Part shown: piece after piece, positions 32,005-41,237 of the stretch | How the letters are laid out: every line of letters begins with the position of its first letter | How positions within the stretch are numbered: the stretch's first letter is position 1 | Assembly: GCA_023428915.1 (NCBI GenBank) | Contig: JAEYWL010000078.1 | Location: 1-43,425, forward strand | Source of the DNA: Verrucomicrobiota bacterium | Lineage (GTDB): Bacteria > Chlamydiota > Chlamydiia > Chlamydiales > JAEYWL01 | DNA length: 43,425 nt | Direction: 5' to 3' | The notes under the pieces: model-generated | Seen by the model: the letters and a program-made list of their open reading frames with translations, nothing else | Told to the model about the DNA's origin: nothing | Database searches by the model: none | Translations under genes and position numbers: made by a program

Positions 32005-34248
32005 TTAGAAAAAGGTGCCCATGGGGTCGACATCTATAAAGACCCGGCTTTGTTTGGGTAATTGCTTTTTTAGTAGAATTTGATTTAGGATTTTATTTAA
32101 AAATAAAATTTGCTTACCTTTAATAATAAATTGAAAGCGAAACTGATTTTTAATCTTAGCATGACCAGCAGGTACTAAAGCCTGTAGTTCAAAGCTGGGA
32201 GGCAGCGCCTTAAGCAGCTCAGCATGGACTAATTCAGCAAATTGCCTGATGGCTTCTTCATCCGGGCCTGTAAACAGCACTTTCACTAACCGTGTAAAAG
32301 GCGGGTACTGAAAACACTCTCTGACGGCAATTTCAGATTGATAAAAGCCAGGGTAATTTTGCTGCGATGCAAACCCGATAGTTTCATTTTCCGGCATGAA
32401 GGTTTGAATATACACTTCACCTTTTAAGGCGCCCCGGCCGGCGCGGCCGGCAACTTGAGTAAGGAGTTGAAAGGCAGTTTCAGCTGAGCGGAAGTCGGGA
32501 ATGTTAAGGGTGCTGTCGCAAGACAGAACCCCTACAAATGTCACTTGGGGGAAATGCAAACCCTTGGCAACCATTTGAGTCCCGATCAAAACATCGGCTT
32601 TGCCTGTGCCAAACTCGCGAAACATTTTTTGATGGCTGCCCTTATGGCGTGTGGTATCGGCATCCATCCGCATCGTGCGAATTTCGGGGAGTATGGCGTG
32701 CAATGTCCTTTCAACTTGTTCAGTGCCGGCCCCTCTGTATTTCATATGCTCTTCGCTGCCGCAAGCTTTGCAGATTTTTGGGGGAGGAGCTATAGCAAAG
32801 CCGCAGAGGTGGCAAGCGAGAATATTTTCGCCGCGATGAAACGTCAAAGAGACATCGCATTGCTCGCAATGTACGATATCGCCGCAACTTTTGCAAAGAA
32901 GGGTTGTATGGTAGCCGCGCCTGTTTAGAAAAAGGATGGATTGCTCGCCTAAAGCTGCTTTTTCTTTTATTTTTTGAATGACAGGATCAGAAATGAGGGG
33001 AATGGCTCCTTTTGTTTTCTCTTGTTCCTTACGCAGGTCCACTAGGGTAATGGCGGGCAGCGAAGCGCTTGTAGGGCGCGCAGCCAACAAATGCAGCTGG
33101 TATTTATTTTGTTGGGCGTTGTAGTAGCTTTCAAGGCTTGGGGTGGCACTGCCTAAAATTACAGCGGAATTGGTGAGTTTTCCAAGCATAACAGCCACAT
33201 CTCTTGCGTGGTAGCAAGGGGCCTCTTCGCTTTGCTTATAAGCAGGCTCATGTTCTTCGTCTACAATGATTAAACCGAGATTTTTGCAAGGACTAAAGAT
33301 GGCGGAACGGGCGCCGATAACAATAGAAGCCTCACCCTTGGCAATGCGATGCCATTCATCAAAGCGTTCCCCATCGCTTAAGCGGTGATGCAAGATTGCA
33401 ATACGGCTGTCAAAGCGGCTGCGGAACCTTTCAACAGTTTGCGGCGTAAGCGAGATTTCCGGGACAAGCATGATCACCTCTTTTCCAAGAGTTAATGCTT
33501 TATCAATTATTTGCAGATACACTTCTGTTTTGCCGCTTCCGGTAACCCCATAAAGGAGGTGGGTTTGAAATAAGCCTTTATCGAGATTTTCGGTTATTTT
33601 CTCATAAGCCAATTGCTGTTCTGCCGTCAGAAGTTTAGGCTTGGTTCTAAAATATTCCTCGCCAACTAAAGGAGAGCGATCGACCCTCACCAAGGCAATA
33701 GATAACAACCCTTTTTTGACTAATGTTTCAACACTGCTTCTTGAAGCGGCACAGTTTTCAAGCAGTTCGCTTAAAAACATGCCGCTTTCTGCCAGCAGGA
33801 GCTGATCTAAAATTTGTGCTTGTTTGGGAAATTTATTTCTTTGCGTTTCACAAAATTGCCGCAGCTCTTCGCGTGTTTTTGCCCTGCTGACAAACAACTG
33901 CTCTTTATGGGAGCCTTGTTTGCGTATAGTGCTGGGTATCATTGATTTAAGGATTTTAAATAAGGGTGCATTGTAATATTCTGCAAGCCAGGCTGCTAAT
34001 TTTAGCTGAAAGGGTAGCAGCGGAGGCGTCTCAGAGGCAATAGCCGTTATGGGTTTAAGTTTGGCGTAGAGGCTGGTGCTTTTAAGGCAGAGCACATAAC
34101 CTTCGCATTGCCTGCCCCTAATGGAAACGTGGACTTTTACACCCAAGGCAATCTGAGAAAGCATGGGCTCAGGGATGCTAAAGTCTAAGGGAGCAGCCAG
34201 AGGCACATCTGTAACAACCTCTGCAATTGTAGGCAATGGCGTATTCAT
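32005..34248 (-). CDS. priA: Primosomal replication restart helicase PriA
   Basis: 747 aa from ATG 34248 (protein starts MNTPLPTIAEVVTDVPLAAP). An N-terminal 3'-DNA-binding domain precedes a DEAH-type helicase: Walker A LYGVTGSGKTEVYL, DEEH box IIVDEEHEPAYKQ, motif VILGSATPSLES. The zinc-binding insert comes next, with cysteines in LCKSCGDIVHCEQCDV, ACHLCGF and ICKACGS, then motifs V/VI (LIGTQMVAKGLHFP, LLTQVAGRAGRG). PriA reloads the replicative helicase at stalled forks. The upstream 260-aa gene ends two bases before this ATG, so the genes are coupled. Confidence 0.95.
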   Translation of the reverse strand: MNTPLPTIAEVVTDVPLAAPLDFSIPEPMLSQIALGVKVHVSIRGRQCEGYVLCLKSTSLYAKLKPITAIASETPPLLPFQLKLAAWLAEYYNAPLFKILKSMIPSTIRKQGSHKEQLFVSRAKTREELRQFCETQRNKFPKQAQILDQLLLAESGMFLSELLENCAASRSSVETLVKKGLLSIALVRVDRSPLVGEEYFRTKPKLLTAEQQLAYEKITENLDKGLFQTHLLYGVTGSGKTEVYLQIIDKALTLGKEVIMLVPEISLTPQTVERFRSRFDSRIAILHHRLSDGERFDEWHRIAKGEASIVIGARSAIFSPCKNLGLIIVDEEHEPAYKQSEEAPCYHARDVAVMLGKLTNSAVILGSATPSLESYYNAQQNKYQLHLLAARPTSASLPAITLVDLRKEQEKTKGAIPLISDPVIQKIKEKAALGEQSILFLNRRGYHTTLLCKSCGDIVHCEQCDVSLTFHRGENILACHLCGFAIAPPPKICKACGSEEHMKYRGAGTEQVERTLHAILPEIRTMRMDADTTRHKGSHQKMFREFGTGKADVLIGTQMVAKGLHFPQVTFVGVLSCDSTLNIPDFRSAETAFQLLTQVAGRAGRGALKGEVYIQTFMPENETIGFASQQNYPGFYQSEIAVRECFQYPPFTRLVKVLFTGPDEEAIRQFAELVHAELLKALPPSFELQALVPAGHAKIKNQFRFQFIIKGKQILFLNKILNQILLKKQLPKQSRVFIDVDPMGTFF

Positions 34249-34250
34249 AA

Positions 34251-35033
34251 TTAGGAAAGGCGAGTTAACTCTGCACAAAGTTGCTGCCAGAGTTTTCGCT
34301 TTAGGGGGTATTGTGTTAAATAGTCAGAGATTGGTTGCAAAGGCAGTTTATGCCCGTTATGCGTGGTATTTTCATATACTGCAGCCGGTAAAAGCAAGAG
34401 TGTTGCATCTGATGGAAACGCAGGCTCTTCAATTTTATTCAGCGAGACAAGCTCCGCAGAAAAGCCTAATTGCTGGATGGCAAATTGTAAATTGCGCAGG
34501 AAAGCTAAATTAACGGAAGTTTTTTCCCGGTGATAAATCATAACCTGGCTGCGCTTTGAGGTTTGTTTTTCCGGCGCAGAAATGATCTCAAGCAAGGGAA
34601 AGGTAGCATTAATTAATTGCTTGGCTTCAATGCAATCTCTTTGAGGGATTTCCTTAAGGGGTTCCAACTGAAAAAATACTGCGGGAGGAGAAGGCTGGCT
34701 TTCTTTTGGTTTTTCCGGAACCTTATCCCGGCTTTCGGTTTTTTCAAAAGCTGTATTTGTTGCAGGTGCAGATGGAATGGGGGCAGGAGAAGGAGGCGGC
34801 GCCTCTTTAGGCCGTGCAGTTGTTCCAATAATTTGGCGGGAAGGCAATACGGCAGGTGCTGCTTTTGCTTGAGGTTGCCCAGGCGTCTTTTTATCTTTTA
34901 GCGGGGTGAAGAAAGAACAATAATCAGAGTTGCTCCAGAGAAATTGTTCTTGTTGCTCTGTCAGCAAATAAAGCTTGGTGAGTTGAACGGCTTCAGCCAG
35001 CTGTTCTTGAATACTTATTGACAATTGTTTCAT
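34251..35033 (-). CDS. Hypothetical Pro/Ala-rich linker protein coupled to priA
   Basis: 260 aa. A helical N-terminus (residues 1-45) and an ordered C-terminus (~120-260; VMIYHREKTSVNLAFLRNLQ, FAIQQLGFSAELVSLNKIEE) flank a disordered Pro/Ala/Lys stretch (~46-115, KEAPPPSPAPIPSAPATN). No family recognised. It starts inside the stop of the upstream 233-aa gene (four-base overlap) and ends two bases before priA, so the three form one translational unit. The C-terminal half may be receiver- or Rossmann-like, but no catalytic motif is evident. Confidence 0.75.
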   Translation of the reverse strand: MKQLSISIQEQLAEAVQLTKLYLLTEQQEQFLWSNSDYCSFFTPLKDKKTPGQPQAKAAPAVLPSRQIIGTTARPKEAPPPSPAPIPSAPATNTAFEKTESRDKVPEKPKESQPSPPAVFFQLEPLKEIPQRDCIEAKQLINATFPLLEIISAPEKQTSKRSQVMIYHREKTSVNLAFLRNLQFAIQQLGFSAELVSLNKIEEPAFPSDATLLLLPAAVYENTTHNGHKLPLQPISDYLTQYPLKRKLWQQLCAELTRLS

Positions 35034-35731
35034 TGGGACAAAGCGGCAAACATTTTTTGTATATGAGGGAGCATGTGTTCGAATCCTCTCTCTCTGTATT
35101 TTTCGAGAACAATTTTTTCAAATCCGGAAATGCCGGTTGGAAAATGCTTTCTTATGATTCGTTTGGCTTTTTCAGTATAAAAAAGCTGACGCGATAGTTC
35201 AGGATGGCGCGCTAAAAAAAACAAAACATTTTCATTGTCTCTAAATTCTATAACTTTCTCTGTAAACATGAGCGCAATTTTATTAATTCGTTTCCAAAGA
35301 GTTGCTATCCAATAGATTAATGCCTCTTTATCAGGCCGTTTCTCTACATGCAAAAGGCTTTGCAACTGAAGGCTGCAAAACCAGGCCTTATCAATTGCCG
35401 CATAAATTTGCTTATATGAAAGGGGGATATCCTCGATTCGTTCCGACATAAACAAACAGGCTTCTTTTAATCTAACCAAAATGCCAGGGTTTTGATACTC
35501 TTGACTATCAGTTGTGTTGGAGCGATAACCAGTTAAAGAATATAAATGAAAGTTAACAGAGGTAAGAGTGTTTTGACTGGAAAGTTCTTCAAGGTTCCGT
35601 GTCAGATTCAGTAATAGTTGGCCAATCTGCAAAGTTTTTAACACTTCGGTAAGCATAAATTGAAACAGAAGGCCATTATCCTGGCGGCAAAAGTCTAGCT
35701 GGTAATTAGGGGATTGCGACTTGGAAAACAT
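35030..35731 (-). CDS. Hypothetical all-helical protein, first gene of the priA unit
   Basis: 233 aa. No signal peptide or membrane helices. Mostly helix with aromatic-rich segments (PLSYKQIYAAIDKAWFCSLQ, EALIYWIATLWKRINKIALM). The C-terminus is basic (KAKRIIRKHFPTGISGFEKI). No family recognised. It overlaps the next gene by four bases (ATGA arrangement), suggesting equal amounts of both products and possibly a complex. Confidence 0.72.
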   Translation of the reverse strand: MFSKSQSPNYQLDFCRQDNGLLFQFMLTEVLKTLQIGQLLLNLTRNLEELSSQNTLTSVNFHLYSLTGYRSNTTDSQEYQNPGILVRLKEACLFMSERIEDIPLSYKQIYAAIDKAWFCSLQLQSLLHVEKRPDKEALIYWIATLWKRINKIALMFTEKVIEFRDNENVLFFLARHPELSRQLFYTEKAKRIIRKHFPTGISGFEKIVLEKYRERGFEHMLPHIQKMFAALSQ

Positions 35732-35795
35732 CAGCCTCCCAGCGTGTTAATAAGGTTCAAGATTCTAACACACTTGGCCTAAAACTCACAAAAAC

Positions 35796-35829
35796 AAAAA
35801 AGGGTGCTTCTACTAAGAGGCACCCTTTT
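35796..35829 (-). terminator. Rho-independent terminator of the 39-aa gene
   Basis: Leftward reading: AAAAGGGTGC, a loop of about 12 bases, GCACCCTTTT continuing into TTGTTTTTG. A 10-bp stem with a strong U-run on the minus strand. Confidence 0.8.
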
Positions 35830-35846
35830 CCGAGTAAACGGAAATA

Positions 35847-35966
35847 CTATTTCTTGCCTGGAGTCTTGCTTGTTGGCTGCTGGCTAGGTCTTTGCTGCGG
35901 GTTATTTGTCTTTTGCTGAGGATTATTGGTTTTTTGTTGTTGTTGTGGGTTTTTCTTTGTATCCAT
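35847..35966 (-). CDS. 39-aa Pro/Gln/Asn/Lys-rich protein
   Basis: Start ATG 35966, set by a textbook AGGAGG six bases upstream; the longer reading from 36041 has no such site. The protein is MDTKKNPQQQQKTNNPQQ, then a second KTNNPQQ, then RPSQQPTSKTPGKK. It is basic, disordered and contains KTNNPQQ twice. It has its own strong terminator, so it is expressed as a separate small unit between mutS and the priA unit. Function unknown; a nucleic-acid-binding or host-interacting peptide is conceivable. Confidence 0.7.
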   Translation of the reverse strand: MDTKKNPQQQQKTNNPQQKTNNPQQRPSQQPTSKTPGKK

Positions 35967-36074
35967 AATTAACCTCCTAAAGTTATTAAAACTTAATTTC
36001 TGGACACTTTCTCTCATGGCAGGAACTAAAGTCTTTGTCAATAAAAAAATTAAATTAATTTAAATTATTGGTTT

Positions 36075-38609
36075 TTAATAACTTACTTCGAACAAGGAAA
36101 GCTGCATCGGATGCGGCTTGTTTTTAGCGGCTGGAACTTTGCGCGGCTTTTCCGGTTCAAATGCGCTCTTGCGATTAGCGTTTTCTTCCAGATGGCGCAA
36201 GATTTCGCCAGCCCTGCTGACAACCCACTGCGGCATGCCTGCTAAGCGGGCTACATGAATGCCATAGCTTTTGTCAGTGCCGCCGCGAATGATTTTTCTC
36301 AAAAATACTATTTGATCGCCATATTCGCCCACAGCCACATTGTAATTGACAGCGCCTTCAATTTTGCCTTCCAATTTAGTCAGTTCCCAATAATGGGTGG
36401 CAAAAAGGGTTTTAGCCTGCTTGTTTTCAGCCGTCAACAAGTACTCTGCAATCGACCAGGCAATTGAAATGCCGTCGTAGGTGCTCGTACCGCGGCCTAT
36501 TTCATCAAGGATAACTAAAGAGCGTTCTGTTGCGTTGTTGAGGATATTAGCGGCTTCGCTCATTTCAACCATAAACGTGGACTGGCCTCTTGATAAATCG
36601 TCGCTCGCGCCTATGCGTGTAAACACTTTGTCAATAAGGCCTATATGGGCCTTTCTGGCAGGCACATAGGAGCCCATTTGCGCCATAATTGCAATTAAAG
36701 CCACTTGACGGATGTAGGTAGACTTGCCGGCCATATTCGGTCCGGTAATGATCAGCATTTTTTCATTAGTATTGTTCAGATAGGTGTCGTTGCCGATAAA
36801 TTTTTCCTGGATATTATTTAACTCTATGACGGGGTGGCGGCCCTCTTCAATATGCAATTCAAAGCTGGCATCTACAACCGGACGGCAGTAATGATTTTCA
36901 TATGCAGCTAAACTTAGGCTTAAAATAGCGTCTAAAGAGGCAATTTGGCGTGCAATTGCACAAACTGCCCTTGAGTAATTTGCAATTTCTTTTTTGATGG
37001 CAGCAAAGAGCTCAGCCTCAATTGCAATGCTGCGCTCCTCGGCAGTTAAAACCTTGCTTTCATATTCTTTAAGTTCCGGGGTAATGAACCGCTCTCCATT
37101 AACTAGTGTTTGCCTGCGCTGGAAGCTGTCAGGCATTTTATCAGCCTGGCCTTTGCTGACTTCAATAAAATAGCCGAACATACGGTTGTAGCCAACCTTA
37201 AGGGTCTTTATTTTAGTCTCTTCCCTTAATTGATTTTGATAATTAGCCAGCCATGTTTTGCTGTCATTTCCAAGGGCCCTTAATTCATCAAGTTCAGCGT
37301 GAAAACCGGTTTTAATAAATCCCCCCTCGTGAATTTTGACCGGAGGTTCATCTACAATCGCGTTTGCAATGAGCTGTGTAAGTTCAGGAAGGGGTGTGAT
37401 GCCGATATGGAAGCGATGCAGCAGGGGCGATCGGCAGTGCGCCAATAAGCTATGCAGTTCAGGCAGGGATTCAAAAGAAGATTTAAGGGCTGTCAGGTCT
37501 CTTGGGGTCGCATAGTTAGTGCACACTTTTGTAATGAGCCTCTCAACATCCCTGACAGTTTCAAGCAAGCCGGATATTTTCTCCCTTTGCCATTCATTGG
37601 TTAACAATTCCTGGATCGCGTCCTGGCGTTCAATAATAGCTGAAGAATCCAATAAGGGCTGCTTCAACCATTTGCGCAGCAAACGTGCGCCCATGGGGGT
37701 TTTTGTCCGGTCTAAAACAGCCAGTAAAGTGTTTTTCCGGCTGCCGTCCTGCAATGATTCTGTGAGCTCTAAATTTTTCTGCGTCATGCGATCCAGTACC
37801 ATGAACCCTTGTGTGGAGTATGGTTGAATTGCTTCTATATGTTCGATGTTTAAACACAACACATCTTTAATGTAGGCTAAAAGTGCTCCGGCTGCGTTGG
37901 TCGCAGCTGTCATTCCGCGCAGTCCAAAGCCGTCAAGGGACTGCAGCTTAAAATGGCCCAATAAGAAATCTACGCAAGCCTGATGCTCAAAACGCCAATC
38001 TTCAAGGGGAGTAAGGGCAAGCGCGTATAAGTTTTGCAATTCGCGCAGCAGCTCTCTTTGTTTTTCACAAAAACGCTTTGAAGGCGTAATTTCTGCGGGT
38101 TTAATACGGTAAATTTCACTTAGCAGTTCCTGTTCGTTATTGAACTCCACGCTATAAAATTCACCTGTAGAGGTGTCCAGATAGGCTAAGCCAAATTGCG
38201 AGCCGACTTGGGTAATGGCGGCAATGTAATTATTGCTTTTTTCTGAAAGCAGTGAAGAATTAATTAATGTGCCGGGTGAAATAATGCGCACTAATTCACG
38301 GCGCACTAACCCCTTGGCTTGTTTTGGATCTTCCATTTGCTCGGCAATGGCAATACGGAACCCTTTGCTTACCAGCCTGTCAATGTATGTATCGCAAGTA
38401 TGATAAGGGACGCCGCACATTAAGATCTCTTGCCGTTTAGTCAGCGTAAGATCAAGGGCTTTAGAAATTGTAGCTGCATCCTCGTAAAAAGCCTCATAAA
38501 AGTCTCCCATCCTAAAGAGGAGGAGCGCATCTTCTGCCTGCTTTTTGCAGGCATGCCACTGCAGCATCATCGGAGAAATTTTTTGTTCTGGTGTAGGCTG
38601 TCCGGTCAT
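36075..38609 (-). CDS. mutS: DNA mismatch repair protein MutS
   Basis: 844 aa, full length. The N-terminal mismatch-recognition domain carries the Phe-x-Glu region (LLFRMGDFYEAFYEDA), followed by connector, lever and clamp domains. The C-terminal ABC-type ATPase has Walker A GPNMAGKSTYIRQ, the GRGQSTFMVEM-like segment LSRGQSTFMVEMSEA, and Walker B with D-E-I-G-R-G-T-S-T-Y-D-G. It binds mispaired bases and recruits MutL. It follows the ABC-2 permease by three bases, which suggests read-through from the exporter operon. Confidence 0.97.
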   Translation of the reverse strand: MTGQPTPEQKISPMMLQWHACKKQAEDALLLFRMGDFYEAFYEDAATISKALDLTLTKRQEILMCGVPYHTCDTYIDRLVSKGFRIAIAEQMEDPKQAKGLVRRELVRIISPGTLINSSLLSEKSNNYIAAITQVGSQFGLAYLDTSTGEFYSVEFNNEQELLSEIYRIKPAEITPSKRFCEKQRELLRELQNLYALALTPLEDWRFEHQACVDFLLGHFKLQSLDGFGLRGMTAATNAAGALLAYIKDVLCLNIEHIEAIQPYSTQGFMVLDRMTQKNLELTESLQDGSRKNTLLAVLDRTKTPMGARLLRKWLKQPLLDSSAIIERQDAIQELLTNEWQREKISGLLETVRDVERLITKVCTNYATPRDLTALKSSFESLPELHSLLAHCRSPLLHRFHIGITPLPELTQLIANAIVDEPPVKIHEGGFIKTGFHAELDELRALGNDSKTWLANYQNQLREETKIKTLKVGYNRMFGYFIEVSKGQADKMPDSFQRRQTLVNGERFITPELKEYESKVLTAEERSIAIEAELFAAIKKEIANYSRAVCAIARQIASLDAILSLSLAAYENHYCRPVVDASFELHIEEGRHPVIELNNIQEKFIGNDTYLNNTNEKMLIITGPNMAGKSTYIRQVALIAIMAQMGSYVPARKAHIGLIDKVFTRIGASDDLSRGQSTFMVEMSEAANILNNATERSLVILDEIGRGTSTYDGISIAWSIAEYLLTAENKQAKTLFATHYWELTKLEGKIEGAVNYNVAVGEYGDQIVFLRKIIRGGTDKSYGIHVARLAGMPQWVVSRAGEILRHLEENANRKSAFEPEKPRKVPAAKNKPHPMQLSLFEVSY

Positions 38610-38612
38610 ATT

Positions 38613-39398
38613 CTACGCTCTTGAAATAAATTGATTGCCTGATTCGTACCTTCTTAAACCTAGCTGGAATAGGCTCCAGGCGGTAATGCAAAACAGGAAG
38701 ACAACAGCCAGCAGGCTGGCTAAACTTGTCCAGCTAAAATGTTTGATAAGCTCTACCGGCAGCAGCCCTATAACTCCCGCTGGAATGGCAGTAAACATAA
38801 GCAGTTTAAAGAAGCCGGAATAGATATTTTGCGGGTAGAGGCTAAATACTACCAATGAATCGCAATATTGTTTAGCCAAATTTTCTATTGGGCCAAGCCA
38901 GAAAGAGAGGCTGTGCGCAATAATTCCCATTGAGCTGAATACTAGCGAGCCTGTAATGGCCCCTAAAAAAATTAAAGGCGCTTCCCGATGCAAGCCGCCG
39001 CACAAAATAAAAAGCAGCATGGTTGCGATATCACCCCAGCCTCTGGCATGCGAGCGTGAGCCGGCGAGATGAAAAAGCAGGCTTTTGGGTTGAGTCATGA
39101 AAGCATCCAATTCACCAGTGGCTATAGTGCGCGACATGAATCTGACTCCGCCGAAAAAGACTAACATTATGCCATAAGCACCAGAGCCTATCGCCATCAA
39201 GGCCATCATATCTTTAAATTCCCAGCCGCCAATATTTTGAAACTGCCTAAAAAAAAGCCACCAGAGCATAAAGAAAATTAGGTTGTTCACAAGCATCAGC
39301 AAAGCTTCTACGATAAATGCCCCTTTGACGCTCATGGAAGATTTTATGCTTGTCGCTACTAACGCTGCATAAAAACGCATATCTGCGAGCAAGGCCAT
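38613..39398 (-). CDS. ABC-2 type exporter permease (COG3694-like)
   Basis: 261 aa with six predicted membrane helices, the first starting near residue 30 (AFIVEALLMLVNNLIFFMLW) and the last near ITAWSLFQLGLRRYESGN. The GELDAFMTQPKSLLFHLAGS block is typical of the COG3694 permeases. It works with the neighbouring permease and ATPase as an export system of unknown substrate, perhaps a lipid, polysaccharide or drug. It starts one base after the previous permease stop, and mutS follows three bases on. Confidence 0.85.
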   Translation of the reverse strand: MALLADMRFYAALVATSIKSSMSVKGAFIVEALLMLVNNLIFFMLWWLFFRQFQNIGGWEFKDMMALMAIGSGAYGIMLVFFGGVRFMSRTIATGELDAFMTQPKSLLFHLAGSRSHARGWGDIATMLLFILCGGLHREAPLIFLGAITGSLVFSSMGIIAHSLSFWLGPIENLAKQYCDSLVVFSLYPQNIYSGFFKLLMFTAIPAGVIGLLPVELIKHFSWTSLASLLAVVFLFCITAWSLFQLGLRRYESGNQFISRA

Positions 39399-39399
39399 T

Positions 39400-40179
39400 T
39401 TATCCTCCTTCAGTATTAAGAATTCTTAGCCCTTTTTTATAGAGCAGGCGCATCAGGGAACAGGTAATAACTAGCCAGAGAGCAATTGAAAAGGCGACCC
39501 AAGCCGCCTGCCAATAGTCGTTGCTCATGATCAATGCGCTTCTGCCGCCTAACAACGCAGGGAAAGGGGTGAACAGGGCTATGTTTTGCAGCCAATCAGG
39601 GTAGGCAGCCAAGGGAATAAATAAGCCGCCGAATACAAAAAGCAGCTTTTGGACAACCAATTGGATAGGTCCCACTTCATGGAACCAAAAGGCTGCAAGT
39701 CCGATTAGAATTTGCAATGCAACTCCTAAAATACCCGCTAGAAATCCAATCGGCAAGGCAAGAAAAAAGAGAGGAGTGCAGCAAGGAGTCCCCCCGGTCC
39801 AATACCAGGTAAAGCAAAAACCAACCGCGCCAAGCACTAGCAGCTGAATACTAAGAGTTCCTAATCCCTCAGCAAACTTCATTCCCAAATAGGAAACAGG
39901 GCGTGTTAGAAGATAGGCGAAGCGGCCGCTGCGCAAATCCTCTTCTACTTCCATTTCGACTTCAGGGATAGAGATTAGCAGCCACTGATTAAATGCCAGG
40001 TACCAAAGAAGTTGCCCTGAGGAAAAGAATGGAACGGCCGTACGGCTTTCTGCTACTTCCCAAATATGTGCAAACACCAACAGGCAGGCCACCATAAAAA
40101 AACTTAAACCGAGCAGCAATTTATAATTGCGCAACCGCAGGCTGAAAGCTAACAGGAAGAAGGCTGCGTATTTAGCCAT
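39400..40179 (-). CDS. ABC-2 type exporter permease (COG4587-like)
   Basis: 259 aa from ATG 40179 (MAKYAAFFLLAFSLRLRNYK). The start lies inside the last codons of the ATPase gene (8-base overlap), and a longer start would extend the overlap without homology. Six membrane helices, with the family block EVEMEVEEDLRSGRFAYLLT and RPVSYLGMKFAEGLGT in the first cytoplasmic loop. It pairs with the COG3694-like permease downstream. Confidence 0.85.
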   Translation of the reverse strand: MAKYAAFFLLAFSLRLRNYKLLLGLSFFMVACLLVFAHIWEVAESRTAVPFFSSGQLLWYLAFNQWLLISIPEVEMEVEEDLRSGRFAYLLTRPVSYLGMKFAEGLGTLSIQLLVLGAVGFCFTWYWTGGTPCCTPLFFLALPIGFLAGILGVALQILIGLAAFWFHEVGPIQLVVQKLLFVFGGLFIPLAAYPDWLQNIALFTPFPALLGGRSALIMSNDYWQAAWVAFSIALWLVITCSLMRLLYKKGLRILNTEGG

Positions 40180-41146
40180 AGACCCCCCGTATGATTTCTT
40201 CCATGGAAGGGTCTTCAATCGTCACATCCTGAATGCATGTTACGCCTATGGCGTGCTGAATTACAGCTTCTACGCTCGTCTGCTTTAGGTCGACATCGCA
40301 CACGTATCTATAGACTGTTTTTTCTATCGGTTCAACACCAGGCAGTGAAAGGGCAAAAGGGCGGCCGTCTGTAAATAGAGTGATCCGTTTTTTACAGATG
40401 TAATTCTTTTTTAATTCCTGCAATTCATTGTCGAGGATGAGCGTTCCATGATCCATGACCAAAACACGCTCGCAAATTTGCTCGATATCGGCAGTGTCAT
40501 GCGAAGTTAGAAATAGTGTTGTCCCCCGCTCGCCGGCTAAACGGTTAAGCAGGGAGCGAATTTGTACTTTGGCATTGATATCCAAGCCAATTGTTGGTTC
40601 GTCTAGAAATAGCACTTCCGGATTGTGCAGTAAGCTGGCTACCAATTCGCAACGCATTCTTTCTCCTAATGAAAGCTGTTTCACAGGTTTGTAGAGAATG
40701 GATGCTAACTCAAATATATCGACTAATTGCTCTAAACGCTCTTCATAGGCGGCTTTAGGGATTTCATAAATTTTGGCGAGAAGATCAAATGTATCTATCG
40801 GCGGGAGATGGTACCAAAGTTGGGTCCTTTGGCCAAATACAATGCCTATGCGGTACCCTAATTGCCGCCGCCTTTGCCAGGGCGTTAATCCAAGTACTGA
40901 TACCTGGCCGGAAGTAGGGTGTAAAATCCCCGTTAAAATCTTGATAGCGGTAGATTTGCCGGCGCCATTTGGCCCAATAAAAGCTACCTTTTCCCCGCGA
41001 TGAATAGTGAAGGAAAGATGGGCAAGCGCCTCAACTTCTTCATACTTTGAGTCAAAAATTCCCCAGAGGCTGCGAAGCACACCTTTATAGCTCTTGCGAA
41101 TTTTGAAATTCTTGCACAAGTTTTCAACATGAATAACAGGCTGCAT
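40172..41146 (-). CDS. ABC-2 exporter ATPase (COG4586-like)
   Basis: 324 aa. The nucleotide-binding domain has Walker A FIGPNGAGKSTAIK, a Q-loop region RIGIVFGQRTQLWYHLPPID, signature KQLSLGERMRCELVASLLHN, Walker B VLFLDEPTIGLD and switch His TLFLTSHDTADI. The ~30 extra N-terminal residues (FKIRKSYKGVLRSLWGIFDS) and the C-terminal ~80-residue extension are characteristic of COG4586 rather than ordinary ABC-2 ATPases. It heads a three-gene exporter operon that runs into mutS. Confidence 0.92.
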   Translation of the reverse strand: MQPVIHVENLCKNFKIRKSYKGVLRSLWGIFDSKYEEVEALAHLSFTIHRGEKVAFIGPNGAGKSTAIKILTGILHPTSGQVSVLGLTPWQRRRQLGYRIGIVFGQRTQLWYHLPPIDTFDLLAKIYEIPKAAYEERLEQLVDIFELASILYKPVKQLSLGERMRCELVASLLHNPEVLFLDEPTIGLDINAKVQIRSLLNRLAGERGTTLFLTSHDTADIEQICERVLVMDHGTLILDNELQELKKNYICKKRITLFTDGRPFALSLPGVEPIEKTVYRYVCDVDLKQTSVEAVIQHAIGVTCIQDVTIEDPSMEEIIRGVYG

Positions 41147-41237
41147 TTTGGCACCAAGCAGGTTATGAGAAGAAAAGGGGAAAATGGGTAAGGATAGGGA
41201 TAATCAAGTTAAAAGGCAAAAGGATAAAGGAATAAGT

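Noticed and set aside
32538..32928. Rightward frames inside priA
   Set aside because: They are antisense to the zinc-binding and helicase motifs of priA and have no independent signals.
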